Shown: in pieces, positions 24,449 to 32,466 of the stretch | Layout: every line of letters starts with the position of its first letter | How positions within the stretch are numbered: the stretch's first letter is position 1 | Assembly (NCBI GenBank): GCA_964582265.1 | Contig: CAZOQT010000006.1 | Span: forward strand, 1 to 47,462 | DNA from: JBAZYK01 sp964582265 | Lineage (GTDB): Bacteria > Patescibacteriota > Gracilibacteria > UBA1369 | Length of the DNA: 47,462 nt | Direction: 5' to 3' | Program-made: the position numbers and the translations under genes | Notes under the pieces: generated by a model | What the model saw: the letters and a program-made list of their open reading frames with translations, nothing else | The model's database searches: none | Told to the model about the DNA's origin: nothing

Positions 24449-25891
24449 TCACTCCTCATACCTTTTAAAAGGAATCAGTAAAGTTTTAAGGATGATCTTT
24501 ATGTCCAGCCAAAGTGACCAGTGTTCAATGTAAAAAGTGTCAAGGCGGACTTCTTCTTCAAATTTTAAATCGCTGCGGCCGCTGATTTGGGCGAGTCCGG
24601 TGATGCCTGGCTTAATAGTGAGCACGAATTTGTGGTGTTTTTGGTATTTAGCAACTTCTTCTGGCAAATGTGGGCGTGGGCCAACCAGACTCATTTCTCC
24701 TTTTAAGACATTAATAAAATTGGGTAATTCATCCAGGCTGCTTTTGCGCAAAAATTTGCCAACTTTGGTGATGCGCGGATCGTTTTTAATTTTTACAAGA
24801 GGGGAGCCGTCGCGAGTGTTTTGGGCAGCTAATTGTGTGTACCTTAAATTATGCGTTTTGGGATACATAGTGCGAAATTTGTAGAAATGGAAAAGTTTTC
24901 CGTGTTCGCCAACACGTTTTACGCGAGTTCCATCATCCAAAAACTTGAAGAAAACTGTGCCTTTAGAATCAAGTTTAATAGCAATCGCAATTATCAAAAA
25001 AAATGGCGAGAAAATAATCAAACCTATACTGGCGCCAATAATATCAAAAATTCGCTTAAATACGCGTCCCCAGCCATCAAGTGGTGTTGGTTTTAGTTTA
25101 ATTACAGGTATTCCGGAGATTGCAATGGTTTCAACATTGGTTTGTTGGACTTCCAACAAATTTGGCACAAAACTAAAACTTAAATGATTTTCACGGCAAA
25201 ATTCCAATAAATTAGCTGCTTCTTCTTTTTTTAGGTCGGATTTGGTTTGGATAATTTCCTCTATTTCATGCTTTTTGATGATCTTTGAAAGGTCTTTTAG
25301 TGATCCCAAAAAGGGGAGTCCGAATTTGGAGTTTTCGTTTTCGTCAATAACGCCAAGGCAGGTAAAGCTGTTATCCTTGGATAAACTTTTATAAAGTTTT
25401 TTACTGATTAAATTATCGCCAACAAATAAAATTCTTTTTTTACCGATGCCGGCGCGCAAAATAAAGTGCTGAATTAATCTAATAAAGGATCTTCCTCCGG
25501 AAATGAAAATAATAGTTAGAAGCCAAGTATAGATTAATGCCAAGCGTGAAAATGGGAAGGTCCTAAGCCAAAAAAAGTAAGCTATAAGTAGCATGAACCA
25601 GCCAGTAGTAGTGATTGCAACTTGGCCTAATTCTCGGCTAATACTTGTGGTCCATTTTAGAGAATACATTTTATTGTATGCGGATAGCGCTAAAAGTACC
25701 AGGGCGCTTGTTATGCTGAATTGAATATATTGGTTTAATGGCGGGAAAGAGCCAAGATCAAGTGGAAGCCTAATACCAGGAATAAAATCGGTGATGGATC
25801 TGATTTTGTAGGCTAAAAGAAAGGCCAACAAAGTCATTAAAAAATCAAAGGGGATGCGTAGTAAGCCAAAAGCGATTTCGGAGCGTTTCAT
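24449..25891 (-). CDS. polyprenyl-phosphate sugar-1-phosphate transferase (WcaJ/PglC-type initiating enzyme)
   Basis: ATG 25891 (MKRSEIAFG) is preferred over the longer frame from 25972, because that would run through the divergent promoter region; this gives 480 residues. There are four or five N-terminal membrane helices (about 8-130), then a Rossmann-like domain (about 150-260). The C-terminal ~200 residues are the bacterial sugar transferase: KRIFDIIGASIGLIIF, FYKFRTM, LDELPNFINVLKGEMSLVGPRP. These enzymes move a sugar-1-phosphate from a UDP-sugar to undecaprenyl phosphate, starting a surface polysaccharide or O-glycan. galE and galU could supply the substrate. A -10-like TATACT lies upstream on the minus strand. 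Confidence 0.9.
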   Translation of the reverse strand: MKRSEIAFGLLRIPFDFLMTLLAFLLAYKIRSITDFIPGIRLPLDLGSFPPLNQYIQFSITSALVLLALSAYNKMYSLKWTTSISRELGQVAITTTGWFMLLIAYFFWLRTFPFSRLALIYTWLLTIIFISGGRSFIRLIQHFILRAGIGKKRILFVGDNLISKKLYKSLSKDNSFTCLGVIDENENSKFGLPFLGSLKDLSKIIKKHEIEEIIQTKSDLKKEEAANLLEFCRENHLSFSFVPNLLEVQQTNVETIAISGIPVIKLKPTPLDGWGRVFKRIFDIIGASIGLIIFSPFFLIIAIAIKLDSKGTVFFKFLDDGTRVKRVGEHGKLFHFYKFRTMYPKTHNLRYTQLAAQNTRDGSPLVKIKNDPRITKVGKFLRKSSLDELPNFINVLKGEMSLVGPRPHLPEEVAKYQKHHKFVLTIKPGITGLAQISGRSDLKFEEEVRLDTFYIEHWSLWLDIKIILKTLLIPFKRYEE

Positions 25892-25965
25892 GTATTTGTC
25901 TCTTCTTAAATTCTGGGTCAGTATAGACCATTTGCTAAGAAATTTGAATAAATTCGCGCCCTTTA

Positions 25966-25994
25966 TTGACAAAGTTCCACTTTGTTGCTAAATT
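25966..25994 (+). promoter_or_regulatory. promoter for the gene at 26025
   Basis: TTGACA (25966-25971), a consensus -35, 17-base spacer, TAAATT (25989-25994). The predicted leader is about 24 bases. Confidence 0.6.
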
Positions 25995-26024
25995 CTACTC
26001 GATATATTTATAAAACATAATTAT

Positions 26025-26798
26025 ATGAAGAAAGCTGGCCAAAATTTTGGGGAAGAGGGTTTGTTTCACTCGGCTGGTTCTTTAAAGGGTTGCGTAAGGG
26101 AATCAAAAAGACTGATTAATGTATTTAAATTGGAAGGCTATATTAGAACTCCTGTTGATGGTGTAAGTTCAGAAGTTAGATCTTTGGTGAAAGGGCTTGA
26201 TAATGATCTTAAAAATAATGATGAAATTAAGGTCGTCGCGGAAATTAGAAGATTAGTTTCATCAGCTTTATTGAATAGGCATAATGAAAGTACTGGCGTT
26301 ACGTGTGATGAATTAATAAAAAAATTATCTGGTGCAAAATTTTCCAGTTTATATCCTCTGTACTTTGCTGAAAAACTTGGAGCAGAGCCTATGATTATTG
26401 GTCGTGATGGAAATCATGGAAGGGGTAAAAAGTTGATTGCTATAGATTCTGCAATAGTTCCTGCTCATCTGGGGTTGGCTACTGATGAAATTGTTATGGA
26501 TGAAAAAATTAAAGAATACTTAAATGATGATGAAGTTCAGTTGCCTAGAGGTATTTTGGAAGATACATTAACATCAATTGGTGCACGATTGGCTGACTTT
26601 AGTGAATATTTTGAGTTACAACAAATCAAAAGCGCTCAGTGCGATCATAATAGTTACACTGTTTTGCACGATATGGGTCCAATAAGACAAAAGGATGCTC
26701 TAGTTGGCTCTTCTTTTGAAGGTCAGGTTAAAGTGGAAAAGCTTAATAAGCGCAGTATTAGTGAAAATGCTGGTGGGCGCGGAGTGAGCCTAATTTAA
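26025..26798 (+). CDS. protein of unknown function, single-gene unit
   Basis: A 257-residue soluble protein; no signal peptide, membrane segment or family that I recognise. The first half is mainly helical, with a basic-acidic repeat-like run (SLVKGLDNDLKNNDEIKVV). The centre contains IIGRDGNHGRGKKLIAIDSA (about 124-143), a Gly/His/Lys-rich loop that could bind a nucleotide or phosphate, though no standard motif fits. It has a consensus -35 promoter and a strong terminator, so it is a monocistronic orphan between the sugar transferase and the RNase P RNA gene. Confidence 0.7.
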   Translation: MKKAGQNFGEEGLFHSAGSLKGCVRESKRLINVFKLEGYIRTPVDGVSSEVRSLVKGLDNDLKNNDEIKVVAEIRRLVSSALLNRHNESTGVTCDELIKKLSGAKFSSLYPLYFAEKLGAEPMIIGRDGNHGRGKKLIAIDSAIVPAHLGLATDEIVMDEKIKEYLNDDEVQLPRGILEDTLTSIGARLADFSEYFELQQIKSAQCDHNSYTVLHDMGPIRQKDALVGSSFEGQVKVEKLNKRSISENAGGRGVSLI

Positions 26799-26825
26799 AA
26801 AACGAACCAGATCATAGTTCGTTTT
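26798..26825. terminator. bidirectional intrinsic terminator
   Basis: AAAACGAAC-(9)-GTTCGTTTT. The stem is followed by TTTT on the plus strand (ending the 26025 gene) and by six T on the minus strand (ending rnpB transcripts). Confidence 0.75.
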
Positions 26826-26845
26826 ATCTTCGCTTTTTGCTATTT

Positions 26846-27324
26846 AAACTCTACCAGATCATAAGCCGAGTTTTGTTCTCTTTTGCATGCGTCTTGCGAC
26901 GCAAGCAGCGGAGTATGATCATCTCTCTTGTTTCATGATTGCTCATGAAATCGTGCGGTGGGCAGAAAGTGGCTTTGGAACAAAGCTTTTTCACTTGCCG
27001 CCATCCCACCTTGCACCGGATAGGGTTTGCCACGTCTCCTCATTACTGAGGGACGCCTCGTCTGGCGCGCGTCTTGGCTTGCCAAGATTTGCACTTTGCG
27101 ACAGGGCTTTTCACCTTTGGCCACGTCACTATGCTTTTAAGTGCGGTTTCCCGCAATAAGGCATTTTGCGCAGCTTTCGTAGTCTCTGTGGTACTTTCCG
27201 TACTCGGCACTTTCATGCCAAGCCGCTTCCGTTAGAAGCTATCCTGTTCCATGGTGCTCGGACTTTCCTCTCTTTAAGTGAGCCTTGCGGCTCCGTAAAG
27301 AGCGATCATTCACTGGTAGAGCTT
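26846..27324 (-). ncRNA. rnpB: RNase P RNA
   Basis: Catalytic RNA of RNase P on the minus strand. The universally conserved 5' block GAGAGGAAAGTCCGAGCACC (27260-27279) and the 3' block ACAAAACTCGGCTTAT (26861-26876) are both present. Their flanks pair to form P1: AAGCTCTACCAG (27313-27324) with CTGGTAGAGTTT (26846-26857), including one G-T wobble. The length is about 479 bases, above the usual 350-420, so some helices are probably enlarged. A promoter (27329-27356) puts the transcription start at the P1 edge, and the terminator at 26798-26825 follows. ORFs inside this region are spurious. The protein partner is rnpA at 5169-5555. Confidence 0.95.
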
Positions 27325-27328
27325 TGCT

Positions 27329-27356
27329 ATTATAAATCAAAGTGATTTTTTAGCAA
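27329..27356 (-). promoter_or_regulatory. promoter of rnpB
   Basis: On the minus strand: TTGCTA (27351-27356), 16-base spacer, TATAAT (27329-27334). The start point would be around 27322, matching the 5' end of P1. Confidence 0.65.
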
Positions 27357-27393
27357 TACCAAGGAGGAGTGTGGTTTAAATTGAGTATCAAAC

Positions 27394-28206
27394 TCAGGCT
27401 GTCTTTTTTGCTCTAACCAGTGCGCCAATTACATTTCCATAAAGATCACCAATTGAAGCATCGTCAACAGTAAACGGTATAGAAAAATTGTAGTGTTGAT
27501 TAAGATCTGTTTCAAGGTCTTTAATTCCAAGCCAAATTGCCCAAGATCCTTCTTTGGTTCTTCCAATATTAAGCCTCATCGTGCTTTGGCTTATGCCATC
27601 AGGATTGTAGGCTTTTCCTAAAAATTTTAGAAATCCCATTTCGTTTTCACCATATTTAGTGTGTAAAGCATTTTTATTATAAACACCATTACTTTGGTCG
27701 TTTCTTCTTTGCCAATTCAAAAATGCTAGTCCTGTTTTGTTAATAATTGATTCAGGATCTGCCCCTACTACCTCTATTAAATTATTTTCAGAGGTGGGTT
27801 CGTTATCTTTATCATAATCAGGCGATTTGATAGATTTAATGTAAAGTTGGCGTAATCTACCGTCGCTAAGATCATGGGCGGAAAGGCAAGCCACTCCTTC
27901 TTTTGGTCCGTTTAAAATCGCATCCATTCTAACAATTGCCCGTAAGGCTTTTTGCGAAACGCTACTTGATATTTTGCCGTGAGCATTATATTGAACGCAT
28001 CTGTCTCTGTCTCCATCTTTGGATGCTTCACGCCAATTAACTGCGAATTGATCCATACCATTTTGTGCCCAAGCTTTAACTGTAACTCCATTTACAGTAG
28101 GTCCATTTACTACAGGCAGGTCGAAAGATTCATCCTTTAGGATGGTGGGCGAGTATTGACCAATAATTGCAGCTTTTAATTTTTCATGCGCGGATGGGTT
28201 TTCCAT
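27394..28206 (-). CDS. protein of unknown function
   Basis: A 270-residue soluble protein with no signal peptide or membrane segment; family not recognised. The composition is ordinary, with several Trp residues (AVNWREAS, AFLNWQRR, GSWAIWLG) that suggest a compact alpha/beta fold with beta-rich C-terminal half. The gene stands alone between the TPR gene and rnpB, on the same strand. A small inverted repeat TGAGT/ACTCA (27382-27396) overlaps its stop codon, close to the rnpB promoter. Confidence 0.68.
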   Translation of the reverse strand: MENPSAHEKLKAAIIGQYSPTILKDESFDLPVVNGPTVNGVTVKAWAQNGMDQFAVNWREASKDGDRDRCVQYNAHGKISSSVSQKALRAIVRMDAILNGPKEGVACLSAHDLSDGRLRQLYIKSIKSPDYDKDNEPTSENNLIEVVGADPESIINKTGLAFLNWQRRNDQSNGVYNKNALHTKYGENEMGFLKFLGKAYNPDGISQSTMRLNIGRTKEGSWAIWLGIKDLETDLNQHYNFSIPFTVDDASIGDLYGNVIGALVRAKKTA

Positions 28207-28247
28207 AATGAATGTTTATGAAATAAGGAGATAAATTGATAAGCCAA

Positions 28248-28276
28248 AAACACCATTCGTATTACGGCTGGTGTGA
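28248..28276 (-). terminator. hairpin with T-run downstream of the TPR gene
   Basis: On the minus strand: ACACCA-(13)-TGGTGT followed by TTTTGG. A weak intrinsic terminator separating the TPR gene from the gene at 27394. Confidence 0.4.
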
Positions 28277-28308
28277 ATTAATAGTTGAAAATTTTAAAAA
28301 AAAGTTTC

Positions 28309-28914
28309 TTAGCTGTTTTCGGCTCGGAAGCGTTTGAATTCTTTTTGAAAGAATCTTACAGCGTTAAGGCATTCGCGAGCTTTTTCATTTTGTGGTTCAA
28401 TTTCGAGCACGCGTTTAAAAAGGACAGAAGATCTTTCGAAATTCTTGTCATTTAAATAGCAGATGCCAAGATCACTCAAAATTAATGGATCATCTTTTTT
28501 AAGATTTAGAGCTCTTTCTAGTAAAATTACGCCTCGTTTACGCTGCCCTTCATGAAAAATCGACCAACCAAGACAACGTAAAATTTCCGGATGATTTGGA
28601 TGAATTTCATCTGATTTTTCCAAATATTCAATTGATTTTTTAAAGTTGCCGATTGCAGAGTAAACAAATCCTAAAAGATAATTGGCATTAGCACTTTTTG
28701 GATTAAGATGAATTGCTCGAGTTAAAGCTTTTTTTGCTTTTTCGTATTGGCGGAGGCTTAAATAATTATCGCCTATTTCTTCGTAAGCTTCGGTACAATC
28801 CAAATCTTGCATCAGAATTTTTTCGCAAACTTTGATTGCGTCCAAATGTTCACCTTTCATCTTTTTCTTTTCAGCCTCATCCAAAAGAGGATTAAAAGTG
28901 ATCGTTTCCTGCAT
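28309..28914 (-). CDS. tetratricopeptide-repeat protein
   Basis: A 201-residue protein with at least four TPR units in tandem (about 38-175). Repeat signatures include AYEEIGDNYLSLRQYEKA, ANYLLGFVYSAIGNFKKS and ILSDLGICYLNDKNFERS. TPR solenoids bind other proteins; partner unknown. There is no export signal, so it is cytoplasmic. It has its own promoter (28950-28978) and is separated from galU upstream. Confidence 0.85.
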   Translation of the reverse strand: MQETITFNPLLDEAEKKKMKGEHLDAIKVCEKILMQDLDCTEAYEEIGDNYLSLRQYEKAKKALTRAIHLNPKSANANYLLGFVYSAIGNFKKSIEYLEKSDEIHPNHPEILRCLGWSIFHEGQRKRGVILLERALNLKKDDPLILSDLGICYLNDKNFERSSVLFKRVLEIEPQNEKARECLNAVRFFQKEFKRFRAENS

Positions 28915-28949
28915 AATTTTGTTTTTATTTTTAATTTTGGTATCTGAGT

Positions 28950-28978
28950 ATTATAGCAAAAAACATCTCCCAATTCAA
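28950..28978 (-). promoter_or_regulatory. promoter of the TPR gene
   Basis: On the minus strand: TTGAAT (28973-28978), 17-base spacer ending TGC, TATAAT (28950-28955). It has a consensus -10 with a TGn extension. Confidence 0.65.
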
Positions 28979-29032
28979 TTATGGGAACAAGGAAATGCGT
29001 TTTACTTCTTGCTAAATTATTAAAAAGTTAGC

Positions 29033-29899
29033 TTACTCTAATGTTTTCAGATACTTTCTAAGCTCCGGCCCTAAGTCTCCGCGCTTTAAGGCGTAGTCAA
29101 TTGTGGCCGTAATAAGCCCTAATTTATTGCCGGTATCGTATCTTTTACCTTGAATTTCACAGCCGTAGATCTTTTGCTTTTTTAAAAGTTGGGCAAAGCC
29201 ATCAATAAGTCTTATTTCTCCACCATGGCTTGGCTTGGCTTTTTCTAGAGCTTGAATAATTTCTGGAGTTACTACGTATTTACCAATTATGGCTAGGTCA
29301 GAAGGAGCTTCTTCTGGCTTGGGCTTTTCTATTAAGTCTGCTATTTCGTGAACACGGTCGTGTGTTTTGCCTTTTTTAGCTTTGATCATTCCATAACTTT
29401 CACTATCTTTTGGGTTGATTTTTTCTAGTGCTAAAACGCTGCAACCGGTTTTTTCGTAAACATTAATTAGTTGTTTGATGGCAGGAACTTTGTGATCAAC
29501 AATGTCATCGCCAAAAAGTACGGCAAAAGGTTCATTGCCAACAACTTCTTTGGCGCAAAGAATGGCGTGTCCATCGCCAAGTGGCATTGGCTGGCGCACA
29601 TAAACAAATTTGGCCAGTTTAGAAATAGCGCGAACTTCTTTTAATAAGGAGTGCTTACCTTTTTCAACAAGTGTGTGTTCAAGTTCAAAGGAATAATCAA
29701 AATGATCTTCAATGGAGCGTTTGCCGCGTCCGGTTACTATTATGATCTCTTCTATGCCGGAAGCTACAGCTTCTTCCACTAAATATTGGATTACCGGTTT
29801 ATCTACAATTGGTAGCATTTCTTTAGGTTGGGATTTGGTCACAGGCAGAAAACGAGTGCCGAATCCAGCGGCAGGAAATACAGCTTTTCTGATCTTCAT
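29033..29899 (-). CDS. galU: UTP-glucose-1-phosphate uridylyltransferase
   Basis: A 288-residue nucleotidyltransferase making UDP-glucose. The N-terminal signature AAGFGTRFLPVTKSQPKEML (10-29) contains the nucleotide-binding Gly/Arg/Lys residues. PLGDGHAIL and FAVLFGDDIV carry the metal-binding Asp, and LIEKPKPEEAPSDLAIIGKYV is a GalU block. The product feeds GalE (20192) and, directly or indirectly, the sugar transferase (24449). It lies 9 bases downstream of hsp20 and ends the minus-strand run tilS-ftsH-hsp20-galU. Confidence 0.95.
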   Translation of the reverse strand: MKIRKAVFPAAGFGTRFLPVTKSQPKEMLPIVDKPVIQYLVEEAVASGIEEIIIVTGRGKRSIEDHFDYSFELEHTLVEKGKHSLLKEVRAISKLAKFVYVRQPMPLGDGHAILCAKEVVGNEPFAVLFGDDIVDHKVPAIKQLINVYEKTGCSVLALEKINPKDSESYGMIKAKKGKTHDRVHEIADLIEKPKPEEAPSDLAIIGKYVVTPEIIQALEKAKPSHGGEIRLIDGFAQLLKKQKIYGCEIQGKRYDTGNKLGLITATIDYALKRGDLGPELRKYLKTLE

Positions 29900-29908
29900 A
29901 AAGTAAGT

Positions 29909-30427
29909 TTAGAGGTCGGTTTTAATTCTAATAATTTTTGTTTTAGTTGGTTCGGTGCGCGGGATGGTTACCTTTAAAACCGCGTCTTTAAAACTGGCAT
30001 TGATTCGGCTGGAATCAACTGAGGTAGGCAGGACAATGGATCTGCTGAAATCACCCCAAAAGCATTCTTGAGTCAGATAGTCCTGGTCGGGAATTTCAAA
30101 TTCAAGATAGCGTTTTCCTTTTATTGTAAGTACATCTTCAGTCATGGTTACATTAAGATCCGAAAGTTTTACGCCGGCAATTGGAGCCATCACTACAATT
30201 TCAGTTGGTGTTTGATAGACGTCCAAAGCTAATTGGCCTTCTTCTGGGCTTGCTGTTAAAGGAGTGGTATATGGAGAAGATGACACAATTTGATTCTTTT
30301 GCGCTGCTTTTGGAGCAGCCCCGGAATTGATTGTGGCTGTTCCGTTTGGTTGCGAAGATGGTGTAATAGCGCGCCTTTTTTGAGTTTGGATTGAAGCCGT
30401 TGTGATCAGCTTTCTTTTTGGATCCAT
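29909..30427 (-). CDS. small heat shock protein, Hsp20/alpha-crystallin family
   Basis: A 172-residue chaperone. An ~65-residue Ser/Thr/Gln-rich N-terminal arm, probably disordered, precedes an alpha-crystallin domain (about 70-160). The domain is marked by LALDVYQTPTEIVVMAPIAG, VLTIKGKRYLEF, and the A-x-x-x-n-G-L-type end strand DAVLKVTIPR. Hsp20 proteins hold unfolded proteins. The gene sits between ftsH and galU; pairing with the FtsH protease fits a stress role. An AT-rich repeat lies 3 bases from its ATG. Confidence 0.88.
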   Translation of the reverse strand: MDPKRKLITTASIQTQKRRAITPSSQPNGTATINSGAAPKAAQKNQIVSSSPYTTPLTASPEEGQLALDVYQTPTEIVVMAPIAGVKLSDLNVTMTEDVLTIKGKRYLEFEIPDQDYLTQECFWGDFSRSIVLPTSVDSSRINASFKDAVLKVTIPRTEPTKTKIIRIKTDL

Positions 30428-30430
30428 TCT

Positions 30431-30456
30431 TTTTTAATTAGTAATTAATAATTAGG
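30431..30456 (-). repeat. AT-rich start-codon-proximal repeat, copy 5
   Basis: TTTTTAATTAGTAATTAATA on the plus strand and its continuation, filling the gap between the ftsH stop region and the hsp20 ATG. Confidence 0.65.
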
Positions 30457-30468
30457 AGACCTTATTCA

Positions 30469-32355
30469 TTATTCCGCTTCTGACTCGTTCATCTCGGTCA
30501 TTTTGCGCTTCTTTTTTTCGATCTCTTTTTCTTCTTTTTCTCCAAAGAATTTTAGGAACTGCTTGCGATTAATTGTTTCTTTTTCAATTAAAAGTTTAGC
30601 AATGGAGTGCATTTTGTCCAAATGCTTTTTAATGATTTCACGAGTCTTAATTTCTCCGTTTTTGATGATTTCTTTAACTTCTATATCAATTTCTTTAGCT
30701 ACATCTTCGGAATAATTTCTAACATGTCCAAAGTCTCTCCCTAAGAAAACTTCATGATTTTGTTCTCCAAAGATGACCGGCCCCAATTTGCTCATGCCGT
30801 ATTTTGTAACCATATTGCGGGCGATTTGGGTTGCCCTTTCCAAGTCATTAGAAGCCCCAGTTGTCATTTCTCCAAAAATGGTTATTTCCGCAATATATCC
30901 ACCTAAAAGAGAGCAGATTTCATCTTCGAATTTGCTGCGAGGATATAAATGTTTGTCTTCTTCAGGTAAAAACCAAGTTACACCCAAGGCCATTCCTCGT
31001 GAAACAATTGATACTTTATGTACTGGATCGCAGTTTGCGAGTAGTTGGGCAACTAATGCGTGACCGGTTTCATGGTAGGCAGTGATTTCTTTTTCTTTTT
31101 TGGAAAGCACGCGAGATTTGCGTTCTGGGCCCATCATAACTTTTTCGATTGATTCTTCCAGTTCGGCCATAGTTACCTGTTTTTTATTTCTACGTGCAGT
31201 TAAAATAGCGGCTTCATTCATAAGGTTTTCCAAGTCTGCACCGGCAAATCCTGGTGTATGTTGAGCAATTTTAAGTAAATCACAATCTTTGGCTAGTGGT
31301 TTGCCGCGCCCATGAACTTTTAAAATGGCTTCGCGATCTTCCAGGTCAGGTACGTCTACGACCACGCGACGATCAAAACGTCCTGGACGAAGCAGTGCCG
31401 GATCTAAAACGTCTGGACGATTGGTTGCCGCCATTACAATGACATTTGTATCTTTTTCGAAACCATCCATTTCTGTAAGAATTTGATTCAAAGTTTGTTC
31501 ACGTTCATCGTGGCCTCCACCAAGCCCTGTTCCACGTTGGCGTCCAACCGCATCAATTTCATCAATAAAAACAATACAAGGTGCATTGCGCTTTGCTTTG
31601 CGGAAAAGATCACGCACACGGCTGGCACCCACACCAACGAACATCTCCACAAATTCTGAACCGGAAATATTAAAGAATGGGACATCTGCTTCACCCGCAA
31701 CGGCGCGCGCAAGCAGAGTTTTACCTGTACCTGGTGCACCTACTAAAAGTACTCCCTTGGGGATTTTGGCTCCCATTTGTGTGTATTTGCTAGGATTTTT
31801 TAAGAAATCCACAACTTCGATCAGTTCTTCTTTAGCCTCTTTCGCGCCTGCGACATCAGCGAAGGTGGTCTTTTGTTTTTCTTTATCATAAAGGCGGGCT
31901 TTGCTTTTACCAAAAGACATGGCTTGATTGTTGCTGTTTTGTGCTTGCCTCATCATTAAGGCAAAAAAGCCAATAATTAGAAAAAATGGTAAAATGCTCA
32001 TTAAAAGATTCAACCAAAAATCCTGGCTGCTTGGTGGGCTGATTTCTTGTTTGATATCTTTTTTAACCGCGTCCGGAACATCTTTAAGAAGTTGTTCCAA
32101 GGTTTGTCCATTTTCTTTGTACGTATATTCTTTGGTTTCATCAATACGGGTTATATTCAATCTGTTGTCTTCTACAACGATTTCTCCGATTTCACCTTGT
32201 TTTGCCTGTTGGATAAACTGGTCCAGGCTGATTTTTTTGATGGTAGAATTGCCCGGGTTTAGGATGATATATCCCGCAGCAATAATTAAGGCTATAACTA
32301 TTAAATAAATAAACCCGTTTCCGCGTTTACGATTTGGCATTTGGAGCATTGGCAT
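30469..32355 (-). CDS. ftsH: ATP-dependent zinc metalloprotease FtsH
   Basis: A 628-residue membrane-anchored AAA+ protease that removes damaged membrane and regulatory proteins. TM1 spans about 14-33, a small external domain 34-110, and TM2 about 114-134. The AAA module has Walker A GAPGTGKT (206-213), Walker B IVFIDEIDA (261-269) and the second region of homology ending RPGRFDRR. The zinc site is HETGH (428-432). Met1, Met3 and Met6 are all possible starts. The C-terminus is a Lys/Glu-rich tail. The gap upstream (32356-32466) holds GC-rich palindromes but no clear promoter. Confidence 0.97.
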   Translation of the reverse strand: MPMLQMPNRKRGNGFIYLIVIALIIAAGYIILNPGNSTIKKISLDQFIQQAKQGEIGEIVVEDNRLNITRIDETKEYTYKENGQTLEQLLKDVPDAVKKDIKQEISPPSSQDFWLNLLMSILPFFLIIGFFALMMRQAQNSNNQAMSFGKSKARLYDKEKQKTTFADVAGAKEAKEELIEVVDFLKNPSKYTQMGAKIPKGVLLVGAPGTGKTLLARAVAGEADVPFFNISGSEFVEMFVGVGASRVRDLFRKAKRNAPCIVFIDEIDAVGRQRGTGLGGGHDEREQTLNQILTEMDGFEKDTNVIVMAATNRPDVLDPALLRPGRFDRRVVVDVPDLEDREAILKVHGRGKPLAKDCDLLKIAQHTPGFAGADLENLMNEAAILTARRNKKQVTMAELEESIEKVMMGPERKSRVLSKKEKEITAYHETGHALVAQLLANCDPVHKVSIVSRGMALGVTWFLPEEDKHLYPRSKFEDEICSLLGGYIAEITIFGEMTTGASNDLERATQIARNMVTKYGMSKLGPVIFGEQNHEVFLGRDFGHVRNYSEDVAKEIDIEVKEIIKNGEIKTREIIKKHLDKMHSIAKLLIEKETINRKQFLKFFGEKEEKEIEKKKRKMTEMNESEAE

Positions 32356-32466
32356 ATTGGATGAAATGAATTTAATTTGTAATTTATGTTTGTTCGCTCG
32401 CGCGGCCGCTCAAGTTTTAGGCCCATTTTGGCCTGCATGGTTTGCGCCTTGCTATGCGTAGTGTAC

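Noticed and set aside
25892..25972. Upstream in-frame start for the sugar transferase
   Set aside because: It would cover the region holding the -10-like sequence and the divergent promoter; MKRSEIAFG at 25891 looks like the natural N-terminus.
26851..27159. Several ORFs of 60-90 codons on both strands
   Set aside because: They lie inside the RNase P RNA gene, whose conserved 5' and 3' blocks and P1 pairing explain the sequence.
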